64,000 bases of DNA from contig KN817535.1 in assembly GCA_000827495.1 (NCBI GenBank), positions 299,631 to 363,630 on the forward strand, given 5' to 3'. A program made the position numbers and the translations under genes. This stretch comes from Hypholoma sublateritium FD-334 SS-4. Taxonomy: Eukaryota > Basidiomycota > Agaricomycetes > Agaricales > Strophariaceae. Below, piece after piece: positions 36,938 to 48,126 of the stretch. The notes beneath the pieces are model-generated. The model worked only from the letters and a program-made list of their open reading frames with translations, had not been told where the DNA came from and did not search any database. Numbering within the stretch: the stretch's first letter is position 1; each line of letters opens with the position of its first letter.

Positions 36938-37170
36938 TTTTGATGGGGCGCGCTAACGTTGGAATATGCTCGATGGAAGCGCACGGCTACATAAACAGGT
37001 GATTTGATGGGGCGCGCTAATGTTGGAATGGGCTCGATGTAAGTACATGGCTGCATGGAAAGACTACGAGGGCGGTAGGGCTTAGTTAATGATGGGTGCT
37101 GGTGGGAACTAATTTGATGAGGTACACTAGTGATGGAATAACTGCAAGGAAGCGTACGGCACCATGTAAG
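36938..37170. repeat. satellite-like tandem repeat right of the gap
   Basis: Three units begin with TTTGATG at 36938, 37003 and 37113. Full units read TTTGATGGGGCGCGCTAA, GTTGGAAT, GCTCGATG, then a CACGGCTACAT-like end. The third is diverged. The left flank of the gap (35966-36010) ends in the same unit. Confidence 0.75.
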
Positions 37171-37178
37171 CAGGGACG

Positions 37179-37254
37179 CTGCGCTTGCTACCGTGGCTCT
37201 TCCATCGGGCATTTGCGCTTGTTGCTGGGGCTTCATCCATGGGGTGGACAACAT
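37179..37254 (-). repeat. right member of a long-range inverted repeat
   Basis: Reverse-complement copy of 34207-34279, with 42 identical bases at its left end (37179-37220). The pair encloses about 3 kb with the satellite arrays and the gap. Confidence 0.85.
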
Positions 37255-37630
37255 GGCCTGGGATGAGAGAAGGTGTGCGAAGCGGGGTCCATGATACTTA
37301 CCTACCGAAAATCTCGGCGAAGCAGGCTGTGTTTTCCTTCTTTTACTTCGTAGTCCCAAACGTTATCCAAAATTCTCTCTAGGTATGCAGATTGACTTCG
37401 CTGGGAACATGTAAATTTACCACAATATTTATATCCTCTCCCATTGGATCGAAGAAAATTTCACATGTTACAGTTACACATAGTGATTTTTTTCTTGAAA
37501 AATAATATTTACAAAAATGAGAACGGGAAGTTCGCCGTCGTCGATGGTCAAGATGCAAGGTGGACTCCACAATATTGAGCGAGGTATGAGGCGGGCATGA
37601 CGTTGCGGCGGGCCGATCGATCGCAGCGCA

Positions 37631-40600
37631 ATGACGGCGACGTCACATGACTTGCGCAGTGACGGCGAGGCTCTGCTCGTCGTATGCTCATCCTCTTCTA
37701 TGACACCGCCGCCGACGAACAACGCTGCCGGATGGACCACAGACGACGACTGGCTTCCAGAGACTTCAGGAACTGCGGGGAGTGATGGACGTGCCCATGC
37801 AGCACCTAAGCGAAGAACGTCTGGGATCTCCACAGCCCGACGCAGCCCGAGCCTCTCCCACCTCAGTTCCGCCGGCGCGCCAAAGTGGCGCACGGGCGCT
37901 CGGACGGCGGTCGCACCCCAGCCCAGTGTTGGTGTCTCTACGATATACGCGGAGCCTGAACATGTACAGTTGCAGGATGCGGGACGCATGGCCAGCCGGC
38001 TCTCCGCGAGTGTGGCGAAGCGAGCAAGCCAGGACTCGATTTCTCGACAGGCTGAAGGTATGTACTACTTTATCAACGTTGGATGATACTCTCTGACGGA
38101 TATCTCGAAGGCGCCACGCAGCAGGCTGATCCTGAGTCAGCGCAGCGGATCTTGCGCAGCACTTCGCCCCAGTCCCAGCTGCCTGTGCGCGCCAGCACAA
38201 GCAAAGTACGAGTATCTTCCACAGGGAATATCGGTGTACCAAGACGTATGAGGACAGCGTCGACAGCGTCGACCACGAGCATCATCACACAATCCCTGCT
38301 CACCTCACCAGCACTTGCCACGACGGGCACCAGCGCCCCAGAAACAGTGATATCGGGTTTTTCGTCGACTTCTGGAGCCCCAGGAGGAAGCGCGGCCACG
38401 ACGCTGCAGGCTGCGACCGACCTCGCCACGCCCTCTGTTAAATCAGCCTCGTGGTTCACCTCACGCACGAAGCCGAAAAACGTGTCTTTGGATACTGGTG
38501 GCATGCCGCCTTCGACTTCGACAACCATGCTTTCAACACCATCTGTCAACGTGGACGCGGAATCAACGTCGATCGAACCATCTGTCGCCCCAGTAATGTC
38601 TGTATCACCTGAAGCCCAGCTGCCTACTTTTGAAATCCAGCCACCGACGCCTGCGCTGTCACAAGGACCTAATATGGCTCTCGACCAGCACCTTCCTGCG
38701 ATTTTCGAATCGAATCCGGGCTCACCGCCATCTTCGCCCTCACCCGCCTCCCTACCGTCCAACGCAGCGTCTACGTCTCCATCCCCGCAACCATTCACAC
38801 CTGCGGTCATTCATGGCACGCTTATGTCAAATTCAACGCCTGTCTCACCCACGTTACATTCACGCGCGTCAACTCCTCCTCCCGCATCGGCTTCAACATC
38901 CGCGATCGCGGTCCCCAAGCCCAAACGCTCTTGGTTCGGCTCCCCTTCGCGCCCAGCTACACCCGCCTCGCGTCCCCAATCACGCACGGGCTCAGCGCCC
39001 GCGTCGCCCTCGAAGCCCAGCCTCGTGCGTCCACGCGTGGCCACCACCCCGGAACGTTCGATTACGCCGGCACCCGCGCCGCCAGACACTGAACTCGACG
39101 TACCACAGGCCGCGGCTCCGCGTCCTTCGACGCCGCCCCCCGTGTACCCCCTCGCTCTGCAGCTCGACGTCGACACCGTCGTCGACAGAGACGCCATGCG
39201 CGCGCCTCCACCGGGCGGGGAGGACGCGGCGGGCGTGGACGAGGAGCCGCCGGTGTACACCGCGTCTGAAAGGGCCACGGGGGCGCGGTCGCGCGTTGTT
39301 AGTGCGACTGTGGCTGCTGCGCCGTCTGCGGCCACGGCTGTGGCCCAGAAGGAGACGAAGGCACCGCCGAAGAGGGCCTCGCCTGGGTCTGTCGACGATA
39401 CGGTGCCCAGTCTGCCGCATACGCCGACGGAGGAGGGAGCGGGGGCGGGAGGTGGATCGAGCTCTGGGAGCAGTCGCAGCGGCGGGGGAGCGGCGCGGTT
39501 TGTGCTGAGCCTGCCGCTGCTTGGGCGCGCGAAGCTTCCATTGGGGGTCATGTTGGGTGCGAGCGGTGCGGGATCGGTCCCTGCGGATTTAGAACGAGGT
39601 GCGTGTCTGTTTTTTTTTCCTCGAAGAGATAGCGCATTGCTTTTTTTTTTCGCGGCTGGTTTACCGTTCGGTGTGGTCATTTTTTTCGCCTTGCTTCGCG
39701 GCTGTTCGTAACGAGGGCCGTTATCTGATTATCATTTAGAATCTTCTCCATCGTTGCACTCTGATTCGTCGACCACACCGCCTGTCGAAGACGGACCGGT
39801 GGTTGCGAACGCCGTGAAGGAGGATGCTCGAGATGCGCCAGCGATTGAGGGTGAGTTCCACGTCCACTTGTCAGTGTCATGCCGTCATTGTATTGAAAAG
39901 CTCGACACATTGTCAATCGTATATTCATTTTCGCTTGATCTACTTGCTGACGCCCTCTTATCTGATACAGCCGGTAAACCTTCCCAAGTGCAATCGATGC
40001 AGGGCCCAGCTTCTCCGAATTCTATGCAAGACATGGCTGACGCTGGTGTGTGGATCTAACTTATCTTTTTCACTCTATCCTTTTTCCGTCTTCCGCTTCT
40101 TTGATATTTCATGATACCGTTTGTTGGTCGCGACGCGGTTCTGTTCGGGGCTGCTCCGGCTTCTTGTGCCACAGGCACAATTAATTATCGCCCCGGACGC
40201 CGGATGCATCGCACTCTGCCCTTTCATGCGCTTACTCGGCACCGGCAGGCCGAATGTTAATTAACATAGCCTGCTGGTTCCGCTTCGCTGGGTGTCACGT
40301 CGCCGGGCGCTCAGGCGATCTGCAGGCAGGCGGGTGCACCCTGCACGTCCTCCCGCGCCGCGCTTCGTCCGCATCGGACAGCCCCTCCGAGCGCGCGCCC
40401 GCCTACCTGGCGGGCTCTGTCTGGCCGCGCTACGACGGAATGGGAGACGCACCGCGCGGTGGGTGTGGGTTCGCGTGGGTTGGGTTGGGTTGGGTCTTGA
40501 CGCTGGCTCGGTGCAGCTCGCTGCGTGGTCTGGCTGGGTGGGAGCGCCGCGCGTGCGGCGCGTTATCAGCTTCTATCGCGCGTTCGAGAAGCGCGCGGGC

Positions 40601-43600
40601 GCCATGTGCACGCACGCACGCGGCGCAGGCCCGCGACCCGGGACCGCGCGGGGGTGCGCGGGCCGCTGGTGCAGGCTGGGGCGGTTTGGCGCTTTTGGGC
40701 GGCGGAGCCTGTTGCGCGCGATCTGGGGTCGGTTTCTCCGTGTTGGGGTGCGATCGTGCGTGGGGCCCCGGATCAGGCTGGGGTGTGGGCGCGTGGCGCG
40801 CGCGGGAGGGGACGGGTGCGGGTGCGGGCACGGCTTCGGGCATGCTGTGCAGCCAGCGCGCGGGGGCGATCGTGGGGCGGCGAGAAGTTGGTGTGGTGCG
40901 GCCGCTGGAGCGCGATTGAGCTCGTGGGCTGGCCGCGTGCAGCAGGCGGACCCCGTGCGTATGTCCGCGCGGGCGCGTTTCATGGTGCGCGGCTTATGCG
41001 CGCGAGCTGCCCTGCTTGACGTCGCGCCCTTAATCTCATTTCGCGCTGTGTTTTCATTTCGCTTGTTTTCTTGTGTTTTTTTCACACCGTTTCTACCTGC
41101 GCGTGTGTAACGTTTCCTGACTTAGACATTGCAGATCGCGTTTCTAGGGTGGGCCCGGCATCCAGGCCAGAAGGCGCCCCGCATACGGACGCGCATGCAG
41201 CGGCGGGCGCGTCATGGTGGAACTACGTCGGTTGGACCGCTGCTTCGACGACGTCATCGCCCCCACAAACCGACGACGCCACAGCATCTGCTCCCGCACC
41301 AGAAGCAGCGGGCGATTCTCCCGATGCGCTGGAACCAGTGCAAGGGGTCGATACACCTTCGAATGGTACTACACCCGTGAAGGAGGAAGAGGGGGCGAAG
41401 GAGGCTAACGAGGCACCCCCGGTTCAGGCGGGCGAGGCGCGCAATGGGGATGAGCAAAATGGGGTGCCGCCGGCGCAGCAGGTGGCTACTTGGTATGCGC
41501 CGTGGGCGTGGTATTCCCCCTCTCCCTCCCGCGCGCAGTCGTTAGTGGCAGCGGAAGACACAGCCAGCGCTGTGGCGTCGCCCGTTCCAGATGCCGTCCA
41601 AGAGCCTCAACCCAGCGCGAACCTGCCTCTTCCAGACCCAGATCCTCCGACGCTTCTTCCTCCTGTCGAATCGGGCCTCGCTATCCCTCCTGCGCTGGTC
41701 TGGGAGCCCGAGACCACCATCACAACGAGCCTGTCGAACTGGGCTGCGTATTTCACCGCGCGCTCACGGGTCAAGATGCTCGGTGGGCGCACGATCGAGC
41801 CTAGCGAAGTCATCCGTGATTCGAACGGCATGGAGGTGATGGAGGTAGACTTCGAGGACGACACTGCACCAGATGCGCGCGGACGCACCGACAGCGCAGG
41901 CGCGCCCACCGGCAACCGGTTACTCATGGACCGGAGCCGCAGCACGTCCCGGGCGCCGCGCCAAGGGAGCCCGGCACCCGGCGGCGCCGCCCCTAATGCA
42001 CGCGTGACCACGACGACGAGCAGCACGTTGACAACAGCCACGATGTCGTCCACGACGACGACGACCAGCGCCCCGCCGTCGCGCCCGTCGTCGCCCGCGC
42101 CCGCGTACCCGAAGAAGCCGCCCGCCGCGCCTGCGCCGCCCAATCTCGTCCTCCCAACGTGGGCGGACACGTTCTTCGTCGCGCCGCGCAGCGTGCTGCC
42201 CCCGCGCGCGCCGTCGCCGCCGACTCCACCACCCCCGGATACTCCGAAGATGGCACACGAAGACACAGTTCTTAGTAAAACGTTGAAGCTCGTCGGCAGT
42301 GTCCTCTTTGCGACAGGCGCGCCTGCTCCATCCGCGCCGCCCTCCCCATCGTCGCCTTCGTCGCCGTCGAGCCGAAGACACCCGCATCATACAACGAGAC
42401 CCAGCCGTCTAGCACGCGTCGCGAGCGCGTCATCTGGAGTCACCGTCCAGGTGGACTCGGACGAGAGCGAAGGCGAGGGCCTGGACGTGCTGGAGCGACA
42501 TCGACAGGCTGCGTTCCGCGCGTGGGGGCAGGAACTACCGAAGGCGTGGAGGGTCCTTCAGGAGGGCGCAATCGAGGAGGGGGGCTCGAGTTCTGCTTCC
42601 GTGGATGCGAGACCGCGGAAAATTCGCCGAAGGGGCTCTTGGGGCTCGTCGCACGGTGGGCCGGAACGCATATATGCGGACGCGGGGGAGGAGGCGGGCG
42701 GGATGCACGATGTTCTGCGCGGCTGCCGACGCGTCGTCGTCATTGGTATTCATGGCTGGTTCCCAGGTACGTCTCGTACCTTTCTGGCCTGGTTCCAGTG
42801 GCTCATCTCGGCGCAGGCGCGATGATTCGCACCGTGCTAGGAGAGGTATGATCTTGCATACAATCACTACCGTAAATCTAATGTTGTCCCTCTTCCGGTA
42901 GCCCACGGGGACCAGCTCTAAGTTTGCGAACATGACGGAGCAGGCGCTCCACGCGTTCGAAGCCGAGCATGGCGTGCACCTCGAGAAGATCACGAAGATA
43001 CCGCTCGAGGGCGACGGCACCATCGAACGACGCGTTGATAAGTACGTCCTTCCCTTCTTCTAATTCACCCTATTCTTACTGACGTTCTCGCCGCTTTACT
43101 TACAACCATGCCCACAGACTGTATACTAACCTCCTCGCAAACCCAGAGTGGATTGCCGATCTTCACGCGGCTGACGCGATCATCGTCGCGACCCACTCCC
43201 AGGGGTCCATCGTCTCGACCCACCTCCTCGACCGCCTCATCCGCGACGGGCATATCGTGACCCGCAAAAACGTCGACGCCGTCCGCGGCGACGCGCTGAA
43301 GAACGTCGTGATGGCCATGGGCGAGGGCGGCGTCGGCGGCGGCGTAGGCGCAGGTGCAGACGGGACGGCGATGCGGAGGTTGCAGCGAGTGTGCTGTCTC
43401 GCGCTCTGCGGGATTCATCTTGGCCCCCTGCGGTATCTGAGCAGCAGCACCCTCGTTGGGCCCTATCTCCAGGTAAGTTTACCCACTCATTTCCTCGGCC
43501 CTTCATTTGGGTCGCGTGCGGCGTTTGTGACTCGATTAAAATATTTAATCTTATACTTTGTTCGCCCTAGTATTTCGAGTCTACGGCCGCGCGCGAGCTG

Positions 43601-45059
43601 TTCGAATTCCAGGTGAGCTGGTCCGCGTTCTCTTTTGACAATCACCGTGATACTCATCGTTTCTTTTCCCCCTTTCTAAAACGCCCTTCCTCCGGCATTC
43701 AACCTGACACCTTCGTTTACGTGCGCTTATCTCCTGTTTTCGCGGCGCACACCACTTCCACCGGTTTTCTAACGATCTTTCCATTCCACGTCACGCGTGT
43801 CGACCTTCGCGCGTCTAAATTCGCCCTCTTTCCACCTTCGCAGAACACCGACAGCGCGGTGTCCAAAGCGTACGTTGCGGCCCTCGAAAATGTCGTCAAT
43901 CATGGGGTCAGTCATCTGTTCTTATCTTCCATTCCCCGCGCGCCGCCCCTGTCCCCTGTCCTATTCCCATCCCGCGTGCCGACGCCCTTGCTTCTGAGCA
44001 ATGCTATTTCCCTTTTTCTGCTTTTATTCCGCCGAAATAACATAAACTGACCGTGTTTTGCTTTCATATTTCTCTCGCGCGAATTTCGCGCCGCTCTATC
44101 TTGATTTCGTACTTTCCTCTATTTTCGAACTGTGGTCGTACGCGCCCCGACATTCACGGCGCATGTTCCGCCCGTAGACCAAAATTGTCTACGTCGCATC
44201 GCTGAACGACCAGGTGGTGCCGATTTACTCAGGCCTCTTCACGGCAGTCTCGCACCCGCTCATCCTGCGCGCGCTGTACATCGACGGCGACGCATACCAG
44301 TACGTATTTCCCTTCCCTGCGGAAGCACACCGTACCATCAGAGCGCTGATCCCTGCTCCTCCCCTCTCCGCCCTCGCTCCGCACCCACCGCACGCCCTCT
44401 CAGCTCGTCCGACTTCCTCTCGAACCTGCTCGTCCTCCTACTGCGCATCCTCAACGCGGGAATCCCCGACTCCGGCCTGCTCGCGCACCTCTCGGAGGCG
44501 ACCGCGGGCTCGCTGAACGGCGTCGGTCACTCCGCGGCGTACGAGGAGCTCGCGACGTACTCGTGCGTGCCTTCCTTGTTCTCACTCCACCGCGCGGCCC
44601 TGCGGCGCGGGTGCTGTGCGGCTGCTGACTGACGCGTATCTGGGATCGCAGGCTCGCGGTGAAGTACCTCTTCCTCACGAACGAGGGCGCCGCGGCGGAG
44701 CGCGCGCTTGCGCTCGAGCCGTTCAACGCGACGCACGAGCAGAACGACTACGAGGTGCGTCTGCTCCGCATTGCCCATCACACGCTCAAGCGGTACTGAC
44801 AAAGTCTCTGTCTTTTCTTTTCTGCTGCGCGCGGTAGATCCCCTGGGCGCTGCGCGACGTCATCGCGGACGCGCGCGTCGCGCACTTCTTCGGGCGCGAG
44901 ATCGGCGCGCTGCGGGACGCGTTCCGCGAGTGGCACCCGAAAACTGCGATCCTGCGCGACCTCAAGCGCAAGCTACAGCCGATCACGCGGTTGCCTACGT
45001 CGTTCTCGATGGCGGCGGGCGGCGGGAACTCGAGCCTACTTGGGGGGAGTAAGCTCTGA
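37631..45059 (+). CDS. YML020W-like alpha/beta hydrolase with long Ser/Pro-rich region (about 1655 aa, 14 exons)
   Basis: Exons 37631-38057, 38111-39598, 39740-39850, 39971-40045, 41135-42766, 42817-42845, 42902-43041, 43118-43472, 43571-43612, 43844-43906, 44178-44299, 44404-44562, 44652-44754, 44838-45059; all 13 junctions are GT-AG and in phase. The first about 1000 residues are low complexity, rich in Ser, Thr, Pro and Ala. A WW-containing segment (GASWWNYVGWTAAST) and SLSNWAAYFTARSRVKMLGG follow, as in this fungal family. The C-terminal hydrolase domain has VVVIGIHGWFPG (oxyanion loop), the nucleophile in ATHSQGSIVSTHLL, a likely acid in SLNDQVVP and a likely His in NGVGHS. Yeast YML020W relatives are poorly characterised; a lipase or esterase role is inference. 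Intron 4 is 1089 bp and GC-rich. The start could also be Met-24 (37700). Many long antisense frames over it are composition artefacts. Confidence 0.9.
40046..41134 (+). other. 1.09-kb GC-rich intron of the hydrolase gene
   Basis: Donor GTGTGTGG at 40046 and acceptor ATTGCAG ending at 41134 join GCT-G to AT-CGC in frame. The core (about 40290-40980) is very GC-rich, with G-run tracts (GGTTGGGTTGGGTTGGG near 40477). ORFs inside it on both strands have no protein character. Confidence 0.7.
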
Positions 45060-45640
45060 GCCGTGGGCATGGTGTGATATTTTTTATATCTGTCTTTGGG
45101 CTTCTGGGGCGCTAGAGCATTAATGTGAGATCTTCTGCTATTTCTTGTTGGCTTGCGTGTAATAAATAACGCGCTCGGCAGATGTATATTATGTACTTCG
45201 ACTGTATAATTAAATCACGGTCTTTGCTGTCGATGTTGGTTGCCTGCATATTATATGCGACCTCGACTGCGCCTTTGCTATCGTCGAACGTCAAAGGCCC
45301 AGCGTACATAATTAGTACACAATTTCCCATAATCGAAATTCCCATCGTGAATTTCGACCGCGAGAACAGCTGTTGAGTGCGTCATATCAATTTTTAGAGT
45401 CGGTGACAGAACTGATGGGATTTCATTCGGCCAGAAAGCAGTCTCACACCACGACTTGACGTTGAGATCGTTGTGGCCGCGACCACACGCACGAAGCTTG
45501 AACAATGTGGAACAGGCCACCACCCACCATCGTCGTTTGGTATCCATGCCGCAAATGGACGGACTTTCTGACAACAGACGAACTTCCCAGGCCACACGCA
45601 ACTAGTACTCGTCTCGTGTGTCCTTCGGCGGGTACTATAA
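45060..45640. other. gene-free stretch
   Basis: 3' flank of the hydrolase gene and AT-richer DNA to about 45420. The remainder may be further remains of the F-box relic that follows, but I see no alignable blocks. Confidence 0.4.
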
Positions 45641-45654
45641 TAGAACGCCTACCG

Positions 45655-45805
45655 CACGGGAACATCGCTTACTTGGAGCGCCTTCGGACGGTAGAACTCA
45701 GCGTCGCGTACTGGGAGCGTGCGGTGACGATGAGGAGGCTCTGAGAATCCGGAGGTTCAGTGGGCCTGCGATGCTCAAGATCAGAGCTGGGAACTTCAGG
45801 AGGCG
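45655..45805 (+). pseudogene. fragment of an F-box-like family II gene
   Basis: The frame at 45660-45740 reads YLERLRTVELSVAYWERAV, matching LQSLETLEFSIVYWENVA of gene C and LNNLETLQLYITYWERAT of gene D. After a stop at 45742 the match continues in another frame as EVQWACDAQ, matching ELQWALDLLQ of C. So it is a frameshifted relic of the C-terminal third of a third family II member, lying 0.45 kb upstream of intact gene C. No F-box region is visible upstream. Confidence 0.65.
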
Positions 45806-46240
45806 GTGGTGCATTGGAGAATATACCTGCTGCGACGGAATTGGATATACGTCGACGCTCCCTAGCCTGAGAGCGAGGAGACAATGCAAACAGTGGGAGA
45901 TAGCAAATTGACCCATCGGCGAAGATCTTGACACACGAAGTCGGCCACCGTCGTCCTGATCAAGTAAGTGAGTGTGGCATTGACCAAAGTTCAGCAAGGC
46001 CCGAGCATTCAACTTGCCTGGCTATAAGTTATCGGCACGATCACTCATATAGCTACGACGACTGCCTCAGAAACGCACACAGAGACACTGTCTAGAAAAT
46101 ATCCCTCATCAACAGCGCCAGTCGCTCAATCAAGGTCCACAAACTATTCAGACAACACTCTCAAGCTACGCGTCCAGTGGCGTCATTTATTAAAGTGGGC
46201 CACCTCGAAAATCAAAAATTCCAACGACGCGCCCGATATC

Positions 46241-47815
46241 ATGTCCCATACCACGCTCACCTCACATGGTCTGAATCTCCCAAAACTCCCGTACGATCTT
46301 CTTCACCGGATTTTCACAAGTCACCTCACCTCTGCCGACGACCGCGTGGATTTCCAGACCCTGGGTGCACTCTGTCTTGCTCATCGCCAATTCCTCGCAA
46401 TCTGCAGGCCGATCCAATTTTCCAATGTTGAATTCAATTTCCGGCGAAGGAACGTGAAAGAGCGCGTTCGGACTTTTGCCGCCCTCCTCGAGGAAGACGA
46501 TACACTGAAGAGCGACATACGTGGTGTGTCCATCCGCGACAATGTAATACATACCTCCATGGAGCGACTGCGACCGACTGTCACCCTCCCTGAGCTACAG
46601 GATGAAAATCGCTACCTCATGCATTACAACATGCAGGTCATACCCATCGATGAAGACCCATATACCTTGGTCGACTCTAGCGGGACCGAAATTGCCCTAC
46701 AGTTTGCAGGAGCATTGATGAAGCTCAAGCGCCTTCGATCGGTCGACATATCATTCCTCTACTTTCACATCGACTGGCGTATAATGTCAAGCGCCTTCCA
46801 GAGTGCTTTGACTAATATTATATCCGGCCAAGCATACCTCTCTCGGCTTTCCCTTCATGGGATTACTAGTTTCCCGCCTCATCTACTGTTCAGCTTCCAC
46901 TGCTTGGAGGAACTCCGCATCTCCCAGTGCAGCATGCGCAGCCCGTGCTGCGGCTACGCCCTAATTGAACCCCTCAGGGAAAAATGCGCATGGCAGCAAT
47001 CAGCGAACCTCCACCGAAACAGGCTGAAGCTTCTGTCAGTAGAACGTGTCTCTGGGCCAAGTATGTGTTCACTTCTCAGAACCTGGAAAGCAGCAAGCGA
47101 CACCGACGGACTGGTGGACATGATGCATCCAGCAAAAGTCCAATTATTTTTGCGAAGTGTCAGGCATACTCGACTGGGGAAAAAGATACTTGCTGAAGGG
47201 GCGGACACCATTACGCACCTCCAGTTCGACACATCGCGCATGGGGAGGATTATGACACTTCCTGGCAACCCATTTTCACCGAAAGTCATCGAGTTAGAAG
47301 ACACCAAGGATCTCGAGCAAATGCTCTTTCCGACAGGTTATTTCCAGCCAGAGGACGTCGAACATTTACAAAGCCTCGAAACGTTAGAGTTCAGCATTGT
47401 ATACTGGGAGAACGTGGCAGCGAACAACCGACGCGCCGACGTGGAGCTCCAGTGGGCGCTCGACCTCTTGCAGCGCGTGCCCACTAGTGAGATGCGCCAT
47501 CTCGTCTTGAAGATCAAGGTCGGCGGATTCTTGACGGAGGCAGAAGAAGCGTTAAGCGACTTCCATGATGACCAAGAGGAAATTTGGACAGACTGGACGA
47601 GGGAGCTGACCTTGTCGAAGTGGGACTCACTGGAAAGTGTTGAGGTTTCGATATGGATGCTTTCAACGTCGGGCGACAGAGCCCCCGCCGCGTCTCAGTT
47701 GAGTGAGATGGTTGCTGCAATGGCGAAGGAGACTCTTGCGCCGGCATTCAAGGGGAAATCATGCAGCCTTTCCGTGAGCTATGAGACAGTATATAACCAT
47801 TGCTTGGTAGCTTAA
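46241..47815 (+). CDS. F-box-like protein C (524 aa)
   Basis: Single-exon gene, 524 codons. The start at 46241 places LPKLPYDLLHRIFTSHL at residues 13-29, the usual F-box position, followed by TLGALCLAHRQFLAICRP. The remainder is Leu-rich with weakly repeated segments (LSRLSLHGI, LEELRISQC, LETLEFSIVYW) typical of F-box proteins with irregular leucine-rich repeats. It is a family II paralogue of gene D (50.2 kb): shared blocks include VDISFLYFHIDW versus VEISFLYANIDW, LLQRVP, VGG and DDQEEIW-DW. It probably binds Skp1 in an SCF ligase, by family knowledge; target unknown. An inverted-strand glycoprotein gene lies between C and D. Assignment as F-box-like rests on the N-terminal pattern and is fairly but not fully certain. 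Confidence 0.8.
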   Translation: MSHTTLTSHGLNLPKLPYDLLHRIFTSHLTSADDRVDFQTLGALCLAHRQFLAICRPIQFSNVEFNFRRRNVKERVRTFAALLEEDDTLKSDIRGVSIRDNVIHTSMERLRPTVTLPELQDENRYLMHYNMQVIPIDEDPYTLVDSSGTEIALQFAGALMKLKRLRSVDISFLYFHIDWRIMSSAFQSALTNIISGQAYLSRLSLHGITSFPPHLLFSFHCLEELRISQCSMRSPCCGYALIEPLREKCAWQQSANLHRNRLKLLSVERVSGPSMCSLLRTWKAASDTDGLVDMMHPAKVQLFLRSVRHTRLGKKILAEGADTITHLQFDTSRMGRIMTLPGNPFSPKVIELEDTKDLEQMLFPTGYFQPEDVEHLQSLETLEFSIVYWENVAANNRRADVELQWALDLLQRVPTSEMRHLVLKIKVGGFLTEAEEALSDFHDDQEEIWTDWTRELTLSKWDSLESVEVSIWMLSTSGDRAPAASQLSEMVAAMAKETLAPAFKGKSCSLSVSYETVYNHCLVA

Positions 47816-48126
47816 TGGTCCAAAGATTATTTATATATTATCTATATTTCAATGCCTTTCCCAGACATCACTGCGCACTCAAATAATGTTTTACTACACG
47901 TCAGTTACGTGCGTTGGCTGTTTGAAAAAGCGAAACACTTATACATCATGTAGTACATGCTAAAGATGTATTTAGAACGTAGAAAGTCTGTGGTGATCCT
48001 TATGTTAGAGTAAGGATATACGTAAGATGTGCTCCCGTGAATGTCCTGTAAAAATGTCGTTCAGTCCGTGAGTATTCAGAATGCTATCTTTCAGACAGCG
48101 TCCTTGGGATGTTCCGGGTCGAGTAT
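47816..48126. other. convergent 3' intergenic region
   Basis: Between the ends of gene C (plus) and the glycoprotein gene (minus). AT-rich with TATTTATATATTATCTATAT just after the stop of C; no gene. Confidence 0.5.

Noticed and set aside
35959..37359. 466-codon minus-strand ORF and three 312-329-codon plus-strand ORFs across the gap
   Set aside because: They consist mainly of untranslated N; the real parts are inverted-repeat and satellite sequence.
38073..39680. two antisense ORFs (245 and 289 codons) opposite exon 2 of the hydrolase gene
   Set aside because: They mirror a low-complexity, GC-skewed Ser/Pro-rich exon and have no domains, introns or promoter.
40254..41110. ORFs of 137-272 codons inside the long intron
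   Set aside because: Overlapping in several frames of very GC-rich DNA; composition explains them, and none shows protein-like motifs.
41607..42390. antisense ORFs of 156 and 219 codons under exon 5 of the hydrolase gene
   Set aside because: Shadows of the GC-rich coding strand with Arg/Gly-biased translation.
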